From Pseudofrankia saprophytica (GTDB lineage: Bacteria > Actinomycetota > Actinomycetes > Frankiales > Frankiaceae): a stretch of DNA of 64,000 nucleotides. Below, piece after piece: positions 8,053-16,340 of this stretch (position 1 is the first letter of the stretch; the number at the start of each line of letters is the position of its first letter). A program made the position numbers and the translations under genes. The notes under the pieces are model-generated. The model was not told the origin of the DNA. It worked only from the letters and a program-made list of their open reading frames with translations, and ran no database searches. The stretch is from assembly GCF_000235425.2 (NCBI RefSeq), contig NZ_KI912266.1:7122720-7186719 (forward strand). Reading direction: 5' to 3'.

Positions 8053-9425
8053 TGTTCCCCGTCAGAAATCTCGCTGGCCAGGTTTGCCTTGTTGTTGGCT
8101 GCCGATGGGTTGATCTTGGTGAGGTAGTCGGCGAGGGAGGCGAGGATCTCGTCGGCGGTCTTGGTCCAGGTGAAGGGCCGGGGGTCGCGGTTCCAGGTGT
8201 CGATCCAGGTGCGGATGTCGGTCTCGAGGGCCTGGACGGAGGTGTGGACGCCTCGGCGGATGAGCTTGTCGGTGAGCAGGCCGAACCAGCGTTCGACCTG
8301 GTTGATCCAGGAGGAACCGGTCGGGGTGAAGTGGACGTGGAAGCGGGGATGGCGTTCCAGCCAGATCCTGATCTCGGGGGTGTTGTGGGTGGCGTAGTTG
8401 TCGCAGACCAGGTGCACGTCCAGGCCTGCCGGGACGGCCTTGTCGATCGAGACCAGGAATTTGCGGAACTCGATGGCGCGGTGGCGGCGGTGCAGTTCCC
8501 CGATGACGGTGCCGTCGGCGATGTTGAAGGCGGCGAACAGGCTGGTGATGCCGTGGCGCAGGTAGTCGTGGGTGCGCCGCTCGGGCATGCCGGGCATCAT
8601 CGGCAGGACCGGCTGGGAGCGGTCGAGCGCCTGGATCTGGCTTTTCTCGTCGACGCAGAGCACGACCGCCTTCTCCGGCGGGTTGTGGTAAAGGCCGACG
8701 ACGTCGACGACCTTGGCCACGAACTGCGGGTCGGTCGAGAGCTTGAAGCTGTCCTGCAGATGCGGTTTGAGGTCGAAGCGTTTCCAGATCCGCCCGATCG
8801 TCGAGGGCGACAGGCCGGTGCGTTTCGCCATCGACGCCCGCGACCAGTGCGTGTCCGCCCCGGGCGTCGTTTCCAGCGTCGCGACGATCACGTCCTCGAC
8901 CTGGTCGAGCAGAATCGACGGGGGCCGGCCCACCCGCGGCTCGTCGGACAGCCCGTCGAGGCGACGTTCGGTGAACCGGGTCCGCCATCGCAGCACCGTC
9001 GACTCGTCGACGCCGAGCTCGGCGGCGACCCGCCGATCAGTCCCGCCCTCAGCGGCGCGCAGCACGATCCGTGCCCGCAACGCGAGGAACTGGGCCGTCT
9101 TCGCCCGCCGCGCCCAGCGTTCCAACTGGACCCGCTCGGGCTCGGACAGCACAAGCTCCGCGGCCTTCGACCGACCCGACGGAGCAGCATCCTCCAGACC
9201 AGCCAACCGGCCACGGGCGAACGACCGCCGCCAGCGGCCCGCCGTCCGCAACGACACCCCGACCGACGCGGCCACTTCCGGGTTCGACAGGCCCTCCGCC
9301 GCCGCCAACACGATCCGCGCCCGCTCCACGACCCGGCGATCCACATCGCCCAGCCGCCGGACCAACTCGCCACGCTCGTCCTCAGACAGGACGACCTCAA
9401 CCGCAGCAGAGCCGGAACGCACCAT
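8049..9425 (-). CDS. IS630-family DDE transposase
   Basis: A 458-aa transposase. Two helix-turn-helix-rich segments (about residues 15-75 and 95-155) bind the ends; a third winged-helix segment lies near 185-220. The catalytic triad is visible as D259 (CVDEKS), D342 (CDNYATH) and E378 (NQVERWF), the order and spacing expected of IS630. The frame is intact. The last sense codons (DGEH) are the terminal inverted repeat itself, and the stop TAG (8049-8051) uses the C and TA of the flanking target, so the element carries no stop of its own in this frame. It is convergent with and overlaps the crotonase stop by 4 bp. Confidence 0.95.
   Translation of the reverse strand: MVRSGSAAVEVVLSEDERGELVRRLGDVDRRVVERARIVLAAAEGLSNPEVAASVGVSLRTAGRWRRSFARGRLAGLEDAAPSGRSKAAELVLSEPERVQLERWARRAKTAQFLALRARIVLRAAEGGTDRRVAAELGVDESTVLRWRTRFTERRLDGLSDEPRVGRPPSILLDQVEDVIVATLETTPGADTHWSRASMAKRTGLSPSTIGRIWKRFDLKPHLQDSFKLSTDPQFVAKVVDVVGLYHNPPEKAVVLCVDEKSQIQALDRSQPVLPMMPGMPERRTHDYLRHGITSLFAAFNIADGTVIGELHRRHRAIEFRKFLVSIDKAVPAGLDVHLVCDNYATHNTPEIRIWLERHPRFHVHFTPTGSSWINQVERWFGLLTDKLIRRGVHTSVQALETDIRTWIDTWNRDPRPFTWTKTADEILASLADYLTKINPSAANNKANLASEISDGEH
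8052..8069 (+). repeat. left terminal inverted repeat of the IS630 element
   Basis: GTGTTCCCCGTCAGAAAT; matches the reverse complement of the right end except at position 5. Confidence 0.93.
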
Positions 9426-9452
9426 AGCGACAGAGTAGTACTTACCCGCCTA

Positions 9453-9470
9453 ATTTCTGACGGGGCACAC
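9453..9470 (-). repeat. right terminal inverted repeat of the IS630 element
   Basis: Read on the minus strand it is GTGTGCCCCGTCAGAAAT, 17 of 18 bases shared with the left end; a TA follows at 9471-9472. Confidence 0.93.
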
Positions 9471-9656
9471 TAGTGCTGTGACCGCCAAGGTCAGCCCGTC
9501 GCCTTGATCGGCGCTGGCGCCCCCTGGTGGCTACGAAACCGGCCCGGTTACGACCACCACAGGGCTCAAATAGCGATCATGGGGACGCCAGGACCGGGCG
9601 AACCCTGTCGGAGGCGGCACTAGCCGGCAGATCGGCGCCGACGTCAGCCGCTGCCG

Positions 9657-9884
9657 CTAGGCGCCTTTGCCGCCGTCATCGTCATCGTCGGTGGTCTCCT
9701 CGGGGACGGCGTCGGGGCGATGAGCGGTCAGCCACGCGTCCACGTCGGCCTTGAGCCAGATGCGCATGTGGTCGGCCGTGCCTGCGGGCGCGGGGTAGGA
9801 CGGGCGCCGGGTGAGCTGGTACGCGCGCGTACGGCCCACCTTTAGGCGCTTCATCAGGTAGCCGATGGTTACGAAGCGCTCCAC
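9657..9884 (-). CDS. AlpA/excisionase-like helix-turn-helix protein
   Basis: A 75-aa protein beginning MERFVTIGYLMKRL if GTG 9884 is the start. The pattern (I-x-YLM-KRLKVGRTRAYQL, then RIWLKADVDAWL) is that of MerR/excisionase-type winged HTH proteins that are found next to integrases and in actinobacterial accessory regions. The acidic C-terminal tail (TTDDDDDGG) is not part of the fold. No good Shine-Dalgarno is seen at 9884; the frame stays open far upstream but those residues look non-coding. It is divergent from the 172-aa gene with only 70 bp between. It could be a DNA-binding regulator of the neighbouring unknown operon. Confidence 0.7.
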   Translation of the reverse strand: MERFVTIGYLMKRLKVGRTRAYQLTRRPSYPAPAGTADHMRIWLKADVDAWLTAHRPDAVPEETTDDDDDGGKGA

Positions 9885-9954
9885 CTTGCGGACGGTAGGA
9901 CTGATGGGTGCGACACTGTCGGGTACGACAGAGCCGGGAGCGTCAGGAGGAGCC

Positions 9955-10473
9955 GTGCCCAAGCAGGACTGGACGTCCAACCAAGACCAGGCAGCAGAAC
10001 ACGAGCCAGCCGGGAGACTCACATCGACCGGAGCCGACGAGCCGGCCGCGCCAGCGACCGCGCCGCACGACACGAGGGGACCCCGGACCCGCCGTGCCGG
10101 GCTGGCCACCCGTCTCGGCCCGCACGGCGCTCGTCCGGCCAGCCCGGCTCGGGTGGGTGCGGCGCCCGAGGCGGAGGAGATCCCGTGGGCGGACGAGGTG
10201 GCGGCGGCGGTCGCCACGGTCGGCCTCGCACTGTCGCCCCCCGGGGAGCGAACCGACGACGACCAGCGGCCGGACACCGACCGCCAGCCGGATCCCGCGA
10301 CGGCCCCGGCCGCCGAGGACGGCGCCGCCGCGACGACCGCCACGACCGCCACGACCGACGAGGCCGACGAGGCCGACGACGAAATCGAGCCGGAGGACTT
10401 CGCCGAGTCCTTCTTCTGGCGCTCGGCGGTCCACGACGGCCCGGCGACGCCGTGGCGCTCCCTGTTCAGCTGA
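9955..10473 (+). CDS. hypothetical acidic protein
   Basis: I do not recognise a family. The 172-aa product is low-complexity and acidic toward the C-terminus (repeated TTATT/DEADEADD, then EPEDFAESFFW). GTG 9955 is chosen because AGGAGG sits 4 bp upstream; the frame is open from 9865 but the antisense HTH gene occupies that DNA. First of three rightward genes ending at the hairpin at 11261-11290. The conserved-looking part is the last 35 residues (AESFFWRSAVHDGP), which may be a docking or interaction segment. Confidence 0.55.
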   Translation: MPKQDWTSNQDQAAEHEPAGRLTSTGADEPAAPATAPHDTRGPRTRRAGLATRLGPHGARPASPARVGAAPEAEEIPWADEVAAAVATVGLALSPPGERTDDDQRPDTDRQPDPATAPAAEDGAAATTATTATTDEADEADDEIEPEDFAESFFWRSAVHDGPATPWRSLFS

Positions 10474-10511
10474 CGGGCGGGCGACCAGTGGTGGCGACGG
10501 AGGGCGCACAC

Positions 10512-11108
10512 GTGTTCATCACCAGGCACGACACCAGTGAGGACGGGGAGACGGTCGTGGGTAGCGCGGCACGGGTCGTCGTGCCGGACACCGAGAGCAT
10601 CAGGAGCGCGGGAAACACGGAAGACGCCGGGCGGGCGGGGCGGTCCCAGCTGGTCAGCCTGGCGCTGCCCGACCGGGCCGGCCTGCTGCTGCGGCGAGCC
10701 CCCGGGCCCGCGACCCCGGAGCACGCCGGCCGCCTGGTCGAGCGGCGGTCCCGGGCGGTCGTCGGGGACGCGTGGGCCGACCTGCACTTCGTCGAGCTGG
10801 CGCGGGGCGAGCTCGTCCGGGTGGCGCTGAGCATGGCGAGGCTCGCGCATGTCCGAACCGTCGTCGTGTGCCCGGCGGGGGTCTCGCCGGGGCGGACCGC
10901 GCTGGCGCTGGCGGTCGCCGGCATGCTGCAACAGCGGCGGGCGAGCCAGGCGCCGGTCGTGACGTGCGCGGTGTGCCCGCCCCTCGGTGACGGCAGGACG
11001 GCCATTCCGCACGAGGTCCGGGTCGCGGCCGCCGGCCAGGTCCAGGAACGCCTCGTCTGGGAGATCGTCACCTGGGACGACCTAAAATCAACTACCCTGG
11101 TGAACTAG
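10512..11108 (+). CDS. hypothetical protein, conserved-looking alpha/beta character
   Basis: A 198-aa product with no family I recognise. A GGAGGG Shine-Dalgarno 7 bp upstream selects GTG 10512 over the GTGs at 10488 and 10491. Residues from about 40 on have normal globular composition, with hydrophobic strands such as LVSLALPD, HVRTVVVCPAG, ALALAVAGML and ERLVWEIVTWDDL. It starts 38 bp after the 172-aa gene and ends 5 bp before a 43-aa gene, so the three are probably cotranscribed. No signal peptide or membrane segment. Confidence 0.6.
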   Translation: MFITRHDTSEDGETVVGSAARVVVPDTESIRSAGNTEDAGRAGRSQLVSLALPDRAGLLLRRAPGPATPEHAGRLVERRSRAVVGDAWADLHFVELARGELVRVALSMARLAHVRTVVVCPAGVSPGRTALALAVAGMLQQRRASQAPVVTCAVCPPLGDGRTAIPHEVRVAAAGQVQERLVWEIVTWDDLKSTTLVN

Positions 11109-11113
11109 CAGGT

Positions 11114-11245
11114 ATGACCGACACGCAAGCACTGCGGGTGGTGCTGTATTGCTGCCGTACCACCGCGTGGAGGCTTAGCGATCCCTTCGGTACGGCCTCG
11201 GACGAGGATTTTGCGGAGGCTCTTAGCGCCAAGCGGGAGTCGTAG
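11114..11245 (+). CDS. small protein or truncated recombinase-like N-terminus (43 aa)
   Basis: ATG 11114 opens a 43-codon frame (MTDTQALRVVLYCCRTTAW...) directly after the 198-aa gene stop, followed by the terminator-like hairpin. The opening RVVLYCCR is reminiscent of serine-recombinase N-termini (strand followed by an Arg/Ser motif) but the catalytic Ser context is not convincing, and the frame stops at 43 residues. It may be a genuine small gene of the operon or a remnant. The composition is coding-like in its second half (DPFGTASDEDFAEALSAKRES). Confidence 0.4.
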   Translation: MTDTQALRVVLYCCRTTAWRLSDPFGTASDEDFAEALSAKRES

Positions 11246-11260
11246 CCCGCAGTCAGGTCA

Positions 11261-11290
11261 CAGTGGGACCAGGGAAACCTGATCCCACTG
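11261..11290 (+). terminator. strong hairpin, probable terminator of the 9955-11245 operon
   Basis: 13-bp arms with one mismatch (CAGTGGGACCAGG / CCTGATCCCACTG) closed by a GAAA tetraloop, 15 bp after the 43-aa frame. No U-tract, as is common in GC-rich actinobacteria. Confidence 0.7.
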
Positions 11291-11377
11291 GCGACCCGAC
11301 TGGAGTACGACGACGTTGGACACCGTCGCTCCTTGTTCGCTGGCCTTCTCAACGGTCCAGTCGGCAACCGAAAATCT

Positions 11378-11921
11378 TTAGCAGGACATATAGCCTCCGT
11401 CGGGATCCGCGGACACGTCCAGGCTAAAGTCGCGGGGATCCGGCCCGAGCACATCGTCCGGTCCATCGTCGAAGTCACCTGGAAACATCACAGACAGAAA
11501 CACGGCGACACCGTCGACGGACTTAGAGAAGCACAGTCTCGCGCCGTACCAGACCCGTTGACCGGGATAGATGTCGTCGGCGTCCTTCAGCGTCCAGCCT
11601 GCTGCGGGCGCAGCGTGACGGTAGAACTCCGCCACCTCAGTGACCGTGTTGTCCGCGGGGCGGTAGGTCCGGCTCGCATACGGGGTGCCCGAGCTGTCGC
11701 CACAGCCGTAGCCGGCACCCCGATCCGCAAGAGTCGCACCGACGGGACGCACTCCAAGCACTGAAAGGTTGTTCAGGCTCTTGGCAAGGCGCATATCCTC
11801 GGCCGTGCATTCGTCCTCCACGTCGGGCAGCGTCAGGCAGCCCGGCCATCAAGAGTGCTCCCACCGGCAAACAGAACATCATCACGGCCGACGTCGTCCG
11901 ACCACGGCCTCTGTTCGTCAC
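11378..11921 (-). pseudogene. secreted lipoprotein gene with a +1 frameshift in the lipobox
   Basis: From GTG 11921 the frame encodes an Arg-containing n-region and a hydrophobic core ending LLMAG; then it leaves frame. One base less in the GGG (11841-11843, CCC on the + strand) would continue as LMAG-C-LTLPDVEDEC, a canonical lipobox joined to the globular domain that runs to the stop at 11378 (frame open with a GTG at 11821). The mature part is about 155 aa, has several Cys (DEC, GCGD, LCFS, MSC) and an AEFYRHAAPAAGW segment resembling small actinobacterial lipoproteins of unknown role. Either a real inactivating or phase-variable shift, or a sequencing error in a G-run. Without the shift it would be an ordinary surface lipoprotein. 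Confidence 0.65.
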
Positions 11922-12089
11922 GACGTAAGGATAGGCGGCAGCGCAAGTGAGCACGAGGCCATCCGACCACAGCGCTGCCGAGCGACTACTCCTCAAACCG
12001 CTCCTGGTAGATGGCGTCTGCGCCTTTATAGAAGCCGGAGCGGTAGGACGGTGTATCGCGACCGGTGTGACGCAGGGGAGTGCGTAGCC

Positions 12090-12287
12090 ATGGCCGATGC
12101 AGCGCCACAGGCCGTCCTGGACGAGAAGGTCGACGTCGAGTACCGGCAGTTCTTCGTCAAGGACGAGGGCTTCTACGAAGCCTGCGTAGACGGACGGTTC
12201 GAGACCCCGTCGTGGCTTGCGGCGGGGTCCCGACCTTCTTGGCCCCATCCCACCACGCCCGGGGCTCGACAGGAAGTGATCACATAG
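12090..12287 (+). pseudogene. probable 5' remnant of an unknown gene
   Basis: ATG 12090 follows AGGGGAG by about 8 bp and opens a 65-codon frame. The first 40 codons (DEKVDVEYRQFFVKDEGFYEA and on) have strong GC third positions and look truly coding, but after about 12210 the codon pattern collapses into Pro/Ser-rich residues. This looks like the start of a gene whose 3' part was lost. The family is not recognised. Confidence 0.35.
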
Positions 12288-12338
12288 CCCTGCGCCCGCA
12301 GGTCGGCTAGCTCGCGGTCGATCGGCTGACAACTCGGC

Positions 12339-12367
12339 CTGCCCGGAAGGCGCCCGTCGCCGGGCAG
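12339..12367 (-). terminator. hairpin downstream of the collagen/DUF11 gene
   Basis: Perfect 8-bp arms CTGCCCGG / CCGGGCAG with a 13-nt loop, 33 bp past the stop of the 947-aa gene. Confidence 0.5.
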
Positions 12368-12399
12368 CCTGGCCGGGCCGCGACGTCGTTCACCGCGGG

Positions 12400-15243
12400 C
12401 TACCCGAAGAGGGGCGGGATCCGGATCTTCCCGATGTCGATCTTCCATTCCCGGTCGCCAGATGGTCCGGGTGGACCTGGCGGTCCGGGAGGTCCGGAAG
12501 GTCCGACCGGCCCTGCCGGTCCGGCGGGCCCAGCCGGTCCGGCAGGCCCGGCAGGCCCGGCAGGCCCAGGCGGCCCGGCAGGCCCGGCAGGCCCAGGCGG
12601 CCCGGCAGGCCCGGCAGGCCCAGGCGGTCCGGCGGGGCCGGTGCCGGAGCGCAGCAGAACCGACGTGGTTGAAGGCTTCGAGGTCACCGTGGCACCGAAC
12701 GGTGGTGTCGCGCTCGCGGTCGCCACGTTCTCGACTTTCCGCGCGTCGACGTCGGCCTGCGTGGTCACGTAGTTCGCCGTGCAGATCGTCGTCGCGGTGA
12801 CGGCCAGTGTCGTCACCGGGCAGTCCACGGCCGACAGGCCGGACATCGGGTCGTTCACCACGAGGCCGGTGAGTGCGACCGGGCCGCGGTTGGTGATGAT
12901 GTAGAGGTAGGTCAGCCGCTCACCCGCGGCGGTGAAGGACGTGGCGTTGACGGTCTTCACCAGCGACAGGACCGGTACCGACAGCGTCACGATCGACGGC
13001 TCGGAGACGACCGGCGGACCCGACGGCGGCGTGCCCGCCGCCCAGGCGCTGTTGCTGAACCCGCCCCGGTCGGCGTCGGCCTGCGTCGTGACATAGCTGG
13101 CGGTGCAGGTCGTCGACTGGCCCGGAGCGAGGCTCGTCGCGGCGCAGCGCACCGGTGACACACCTGCCAGAGCGTCGTACACGACCACGTTGGTCAGCGG
13201 CTGGCTGCTGGTGTTCGTCGCGACGTAGGTGAGGTCGATCGGCTCACCCGGGCCGGTGAACGACGTCTGGACGATGGACTTTCCCAGCGAGATCGTCGCC
13301 CTCGGCAGCAGGGTCGCGGACGTCTCCGCGGGCGCCGAGATTGCCGGGGGCCCGGACGGGGACTGCCCGGTCACTATCGACGGGGACTGCCCGGTCACTA
13401 CCGCCTGGCTGTCCACCGAGCCCCGGGCGACGTCCTGGTTCGTGATGCTGTAGTCGGCGGTGCAGGACATCGTCACGCCGGGCAGCAGCCCGTCGACGGG
13501 GCAGGAGATCGACCCGGTTTTCAGAGCCTCGGTGATTCTGATCTTCCCCAAGGGGAGATTGCCGGTGTTCGTCACCAGGTAGGTGTAGTGCAGGACCTGC
13601 TGTGTGACGGGGACGGTGGCTGGCGCCACCTGCGCCACGAGGGCGATGGCGGGATTCGGCTGCTGCGCGGGCCGGCCCGGTGTCGTCGTGACCGCCGGGG
13701 CGGAGGTCACCGGCGGCGAGCCGGCCGCCGCTCCGTAGGCGAACGCGTCGTTGCGGACCTGGCCGACGTTCGCGGCCGCGTCGGTGGTGAGGTAGGAGGC
13801 GGTGCAGGTCATCGCCGCGCCCGGGGCCAGCGTCGTCGCCGGGCAGGCGACCGGGGTCAGCCCGGGCAGGCCGTCCACGACGCGGACGCCGGACAGCCCG
13901 ACGGGACCGGTGTTCGTCACCTGGTAGGAGTAGTCCAGCCGCTGGCCCGCGCCGACGAACTCGGCCGGCGCGGCGGACTTGGCCAGGGAGATCGCGCCGG
14001 CCGTGGGGGGGATGGGCCCGGCGCCCTCTCGTCGCCCGGTGGCGACCGCCGGCGGCAGGGTGGTCAGCTCGCCCGTCGGCGTGGTGGCGACGAGGCGGGC
14101 CACGTCCGAGATGAAGCCGGCGTCGACGTCGGCCTGGGTCGCGACGGTCTTGACCGTGCAGAAGCCCGTGTTGTTGATCGGGCCGCCGGGGCCGGCTGGG
14201 GGCACCGTCTTGGCGCAGAGCACGCCGGGGGCAGCCTGTGACGATTCCAGCGTGAGGTCGGTCAGCGTGACGTTTCCGGTTCTGACAAACTGGTAGGTGA
14301 AGGTGACCGGATCACCGGCCTTGCTGAAAGAGGTGGCCGAGCCCCCAAAACCTATCCCGATGCTCAGGTTCTGGAAGGCGTGCGCGAAGACGGTCGTGGC
14401 CGCCGACGTCCACCTGCCGGTGGCGAGCCGGCCGGTGACGACGGCAGTGATGTAGATCGATCCTCGGTTCACGTCCGTCTGGGTCGTCGTGGTCAGGCTG
14501 TTGCAGTTCATGGACTCACCGGGAGCGAGTTCCCCCTTGGGGCAGAAGAGGTCGGTGCCCGGCGGTGTCGTCGCCTGGATGGAGATCTCCTGCAGCGGCG
14601 TGGCACCAGTGTTGGCGACGACGAAGGTGACGGTCAGCGGAGATGACTGGGAACCAGGCGGGATAGAGAAGACGGGCGGAACTGCCGGGCCCACGACGCT
14701 GATCGAACCGGTCAGGGGTGGGAGCGTGGAGCTGGCGGAGCTGTGCGCCGGCGCCGAGGTCACCGGCGGGCCGGACGGCGGCGTGCCGTTCGCGACGGCG
14801 GTGTTCTCGACCCGCCCACGATCGACGTCCGCCTGGGTCGTCACGTAGGTGGCGCCGCAGGTGCTGGTTCCCCCGGGGGCCAGCTCTGTGGCCGAACAGG
14901 TCACCGGCGACACGCCGGCGAGCGCGTCGTGGACGACGACGTTCGTCAGCGGCGTGTCCCCGCTGTTCGTCACCAGGTAGGAGTAGTCGAGCGTCTGGCC
15001 GACGCCGGAGAACGAGCCCGGCGCCACGGACGTGGCCACCGTGATCGCGGGAGCCGGCGTCGCCGCGGCAGCGGACGGACCGCCGGGAGCGGGCGGTGTC
15101 GCGGCCATGGCCGGGGCCGCCGCGGCCGCCGCGGCCGTCAGCACGGTCAGCGCGACCACGGCCGGCACGAGCCAGGCCAGCGGGCCCGCGGATCCGGCCG
15201 ACGCGAGCAGACGCGTCCGGCCCCGCGGTAGACGTCTCGACAT
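12400..15243 (-). CDS. secreted protein with seven DUF11-like repeats and a collagen-like C-terminal tract
   Basis: A 947-aa exported protein. Residues 1-47 are a signal peptide (RRLPRGR n-region, Ala-rich core, AMA cleavage). Then come seven degenerate repeats of about 110 residues (roughly 64-865), each of the DUF11/DUF7507 beta-sandwich type: [21 protein letters not shown], two Cys framing LAPGG, then YVTTQADVD and [10 protein letters not shown]. Residues 869-928 are 20 uninterrupted Gly-Pro-X triplets, mostly GPA and GPP, followed by an 18-residue charged tail ([17 protein letters not shown]). There is no LPXTG, no C-terminal membrane helix and no lipobox, so anchoring is unclear. Likely a long extracellular stalk or adhesin. 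Start ATG has a GAGGAG site. Monocistronic. Confidence 0.9.
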   Translation of the reverse strand: MSRRLPRGRTRLLASAGSAGPLAWLVPAVVALTVLTAAAAAAAPAMAATPPAPGGPSAAAATPAPAITVATSVAPGSFSGVGQTLDYSYLVTNSGDTPLTNVVVHDALAGVSPVTCSATELAPGGTSTCGATYVTTQADVDRGRVENTAVANGTPPSGPPVTSAPAHSSASSTLPPLTGSISVVGPAVPPVFSIPPGSQSSPLTVTFVVANTGATPLQEISIQATTPPGTDLFCPKGELAPGESMNCNSLTTTTQTDVNRGSIYITAVVTGRLATGRWTSAATTVFAHAFQNLSIGIGFGGSATSFSKAGDPVTFTYQFVRTGNVTLTDLTLESSQAAPGVLCAKTVPPAGPGGPINNTGFCTVKTVATQADVDAGFISDVARLVATTPTGELTTLPPAVATGRREGAGPIPPTAGAISLAKSAAPAEFVGAGQRLDYSYQVTNTGPVGLSGVRVVDGLPGLTPVACPATTLAPGAAMTCTASYLTTDAAANVGQVRNDAFAYGAAAGSPPVTSAPAVTTTPGRPAQQPNPAIALVAQVAPATVPVTQQVLHYTYLVTNTGNLPLGKIRITEALKTGSISCPVDGLLPGVTMSCTADYSITNQDVARGSVDSQAVVTGQSPSIVTGQSPSGPPAISAPAETSATLLPRATISLGKSIVQTSFTGPGEPIDLTYVATNTSSQPLTNVVVYDALAGVSPVRCAATSLAPGQSTTCTASYVTTQADADRGGFSNSAWAAGTPPSGPPVVSEPSIVTLSVPVLSLVKTVNATSFTAAGERLTYLYIITNRGPVALTGLVVNDPMSGLSAVDCPVTTLAVTATTICTANYVTTQADVDARKVENVATASATPPFGATVTSKPSTTSVLLRSGTGPAGPPGPAGPAGPPGPAGPAGPPGPAGPAGPAGPAGPAGPAGPVGPSGPPGPPGPPGPSGDREWKIDIGKIRIPPLFG
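12460..12639 (-). repeat. collagen triplet-encoding minisatellite
   Basis: 20 Gly-Pro-X codon triplets; the central part is three near-perfect 27-bp direct repeats (GGCCCGGCAGGCCCGGCAGG and so on). Such arrays expand and contract by slippage. Confidence 0.9.
13355..13402 (-). repeat. 24-bp in-frame tandem duplication in the DUF11 protein
   Basis: Two adjacent 24-bp copies differing in one or two bases encode VTGQSPSI and VTGQSPSG in repeat five, lengthening that unit by eight residues. Confidence 0.85.
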
Positions 15244-15589
15244 GCTCGCTCCTCGGCCTGGACCGCCCGCCGACGCCCGGGACTCCGATGGGCCGGCAGC
15301 GGACGTCGATGGACCAGCACAGCGCGGTCATGCGTCCCAGCTAGTTACGGGACACGCCGGCGATGATTACACAGAGTGATCGAGCGTCGCGGAACTCGTG
15401 CGCGGCGCGTCGTCGCCGTCGGTGAGGTGGCCAGCGTGTCGGTGGCAACGGGCCATCCTGCGGCCCTCGTGCCGAGTCGGCCCGCGTGCGGCCGGCCCGG
15501 CGGGTCCGCGCCGAGCCGTTCGCGACGGTGTCAGGTGTCCGTCCCGATTGGTCATCCCTCACCAGGTTCATGAAAGAATCAGCAGGTCA
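15244..15589. other. intergenic region, divergent promoters only
   Basis: 346 bp between the DUF11/collagen gene (leftward) and the membrane protein (rightward). I see no gene; the stretch near 15340-15380 is relatively AT-rich (GATTACACAGAGTGATC) and may hold promoters. Confidence 0.4.
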
Positions 15590-16180
15590 ATGGGGCGAGG
15601 GCTCTGGCGAAAGGCGGGCGAGCTCGTGGACACCACACTCGACGCCGCCGACCAGCCCCGCGCGCAGGCGGCTCTCGCCGGAGTCCAGCTGCTCGCCGCC
15701 GGGTACCTGGGGCTCAGCGTGGTGGCGCTGCTCGCGGCCCTCGTCCTGCGCGGCCAGGTCCCGATGGTCTACGCCGCGGCCGGCGGCCGCGTCCTGTCCG
15801 GCATCGTCGTGGTCATACTCTCCCGACGCGCCGCCCGCGGGATCCGCCAGGCGTTCCAGCGGCTGCGGATCGTCTCCGCCATCATCACCGTCACCGTCAC
15901 GCCCGTGCTCGTCATGCCGCGCCTGCCGGGCTGGCTGAAGCTCGAACACGTCGCCTGCGGCCTGCTCATGCTGACCGTCGTCCTGCGCGTCAACGGCCAC
16001 CGCCTCCGCTCGGCCTTCGCCACCGCCGTACCGGGCGCGGCCGACGGCACGCGCCAGCCCGGGCGACACCGTCAGCCCCGCCGCCACGACCCGACCGCGG
16101 CCCTGTTCAGGTCGGCCGGCCGGGGCGGCGGCCCGCCGAAGGACCCACAGCTGCCGCTGGCCGATTCGGTCCCGACGTAG
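15590..16180 (+). CDS. hypothetical small membrane protein
   Basis: A 196-aa protein from ATG 15590 (AGCAGGTC just upstream). An amphipathic N-terminal segment (RGLWRKAGELVDTTLDAADQ) precedes three to four hydrophobic helices: about residues 25-50, 53-80, 95-115 and 118-135. The tail from 140 is basic, Pro/Arg-rich and probably cytoplasmic and disordered. I do not recognise the family and the neighbours give no functional hint. Confidence 0.6.
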   Translation: MGRGLWRKAGELVDTTLDAADQPRAQAALAGVQLLAAGYLGLSVVALLAALVLRGQVPMVYAAAGGRVLSGIVVVILSRRAARGIRQAFQRLRIVSAIITVTVTPVLVMPRLPGWLKLEHVACGLLMLTVVLRVNGHRLRSAFATAVPGAADGTRQPGRHRQPRRHDPTAALFRSAGRGGGPPKDPQLPLADSVPT

Positions 16181-16340
16181 CTCGGAGAGGATCCGGGACG
16201 ACCGGTCCGGGACGCGGGAGCCGGCCCCCGTCAGGGGCGGCGCCCGGAGTCGGCCGGTCGGGTCGAAGGCGCGGCCGTCGTCGCGGACGTCCAACGCGTC
16301 GGCCTCCACCGATCCGTGGAGACCGACGGACCGGCGCGCC

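Larger units (their letters stand above)
8052..9470 (-). mobile_element. complete IS630-family insertion sequence, 1419 bp
   Basis: One transposase gene flanked by 18-bp terminal inverted repeats (17/18 identical) and by a duplicated TA dinucleotide (8050-8051 and 9471-9472) in a CTAG context. TA duplication and CTAG preference are hallmarks of the IS630/Tc1 group. Both ends are intact, so the element looks recent and possibly active. Confidence 0.93.

Noticed and set aside
9527-9754. 75-codon rightward frame after the IS element
   Set aside because: Arg-rich, no Shine-Dalgarno, overlaps the AlpA-like gene antisense.
12460-12639. Possible CRISPR array from regular repeats
   Set aside because: Units are 9-27 bp with no spacers and encode collagen triplets.
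12434-12800. Gly/Pro-rich frames on the + strand at the collagen tract
   Set aside because: They are the complement of the GPX triplets; the minus frame has the signal peptide and repeats.
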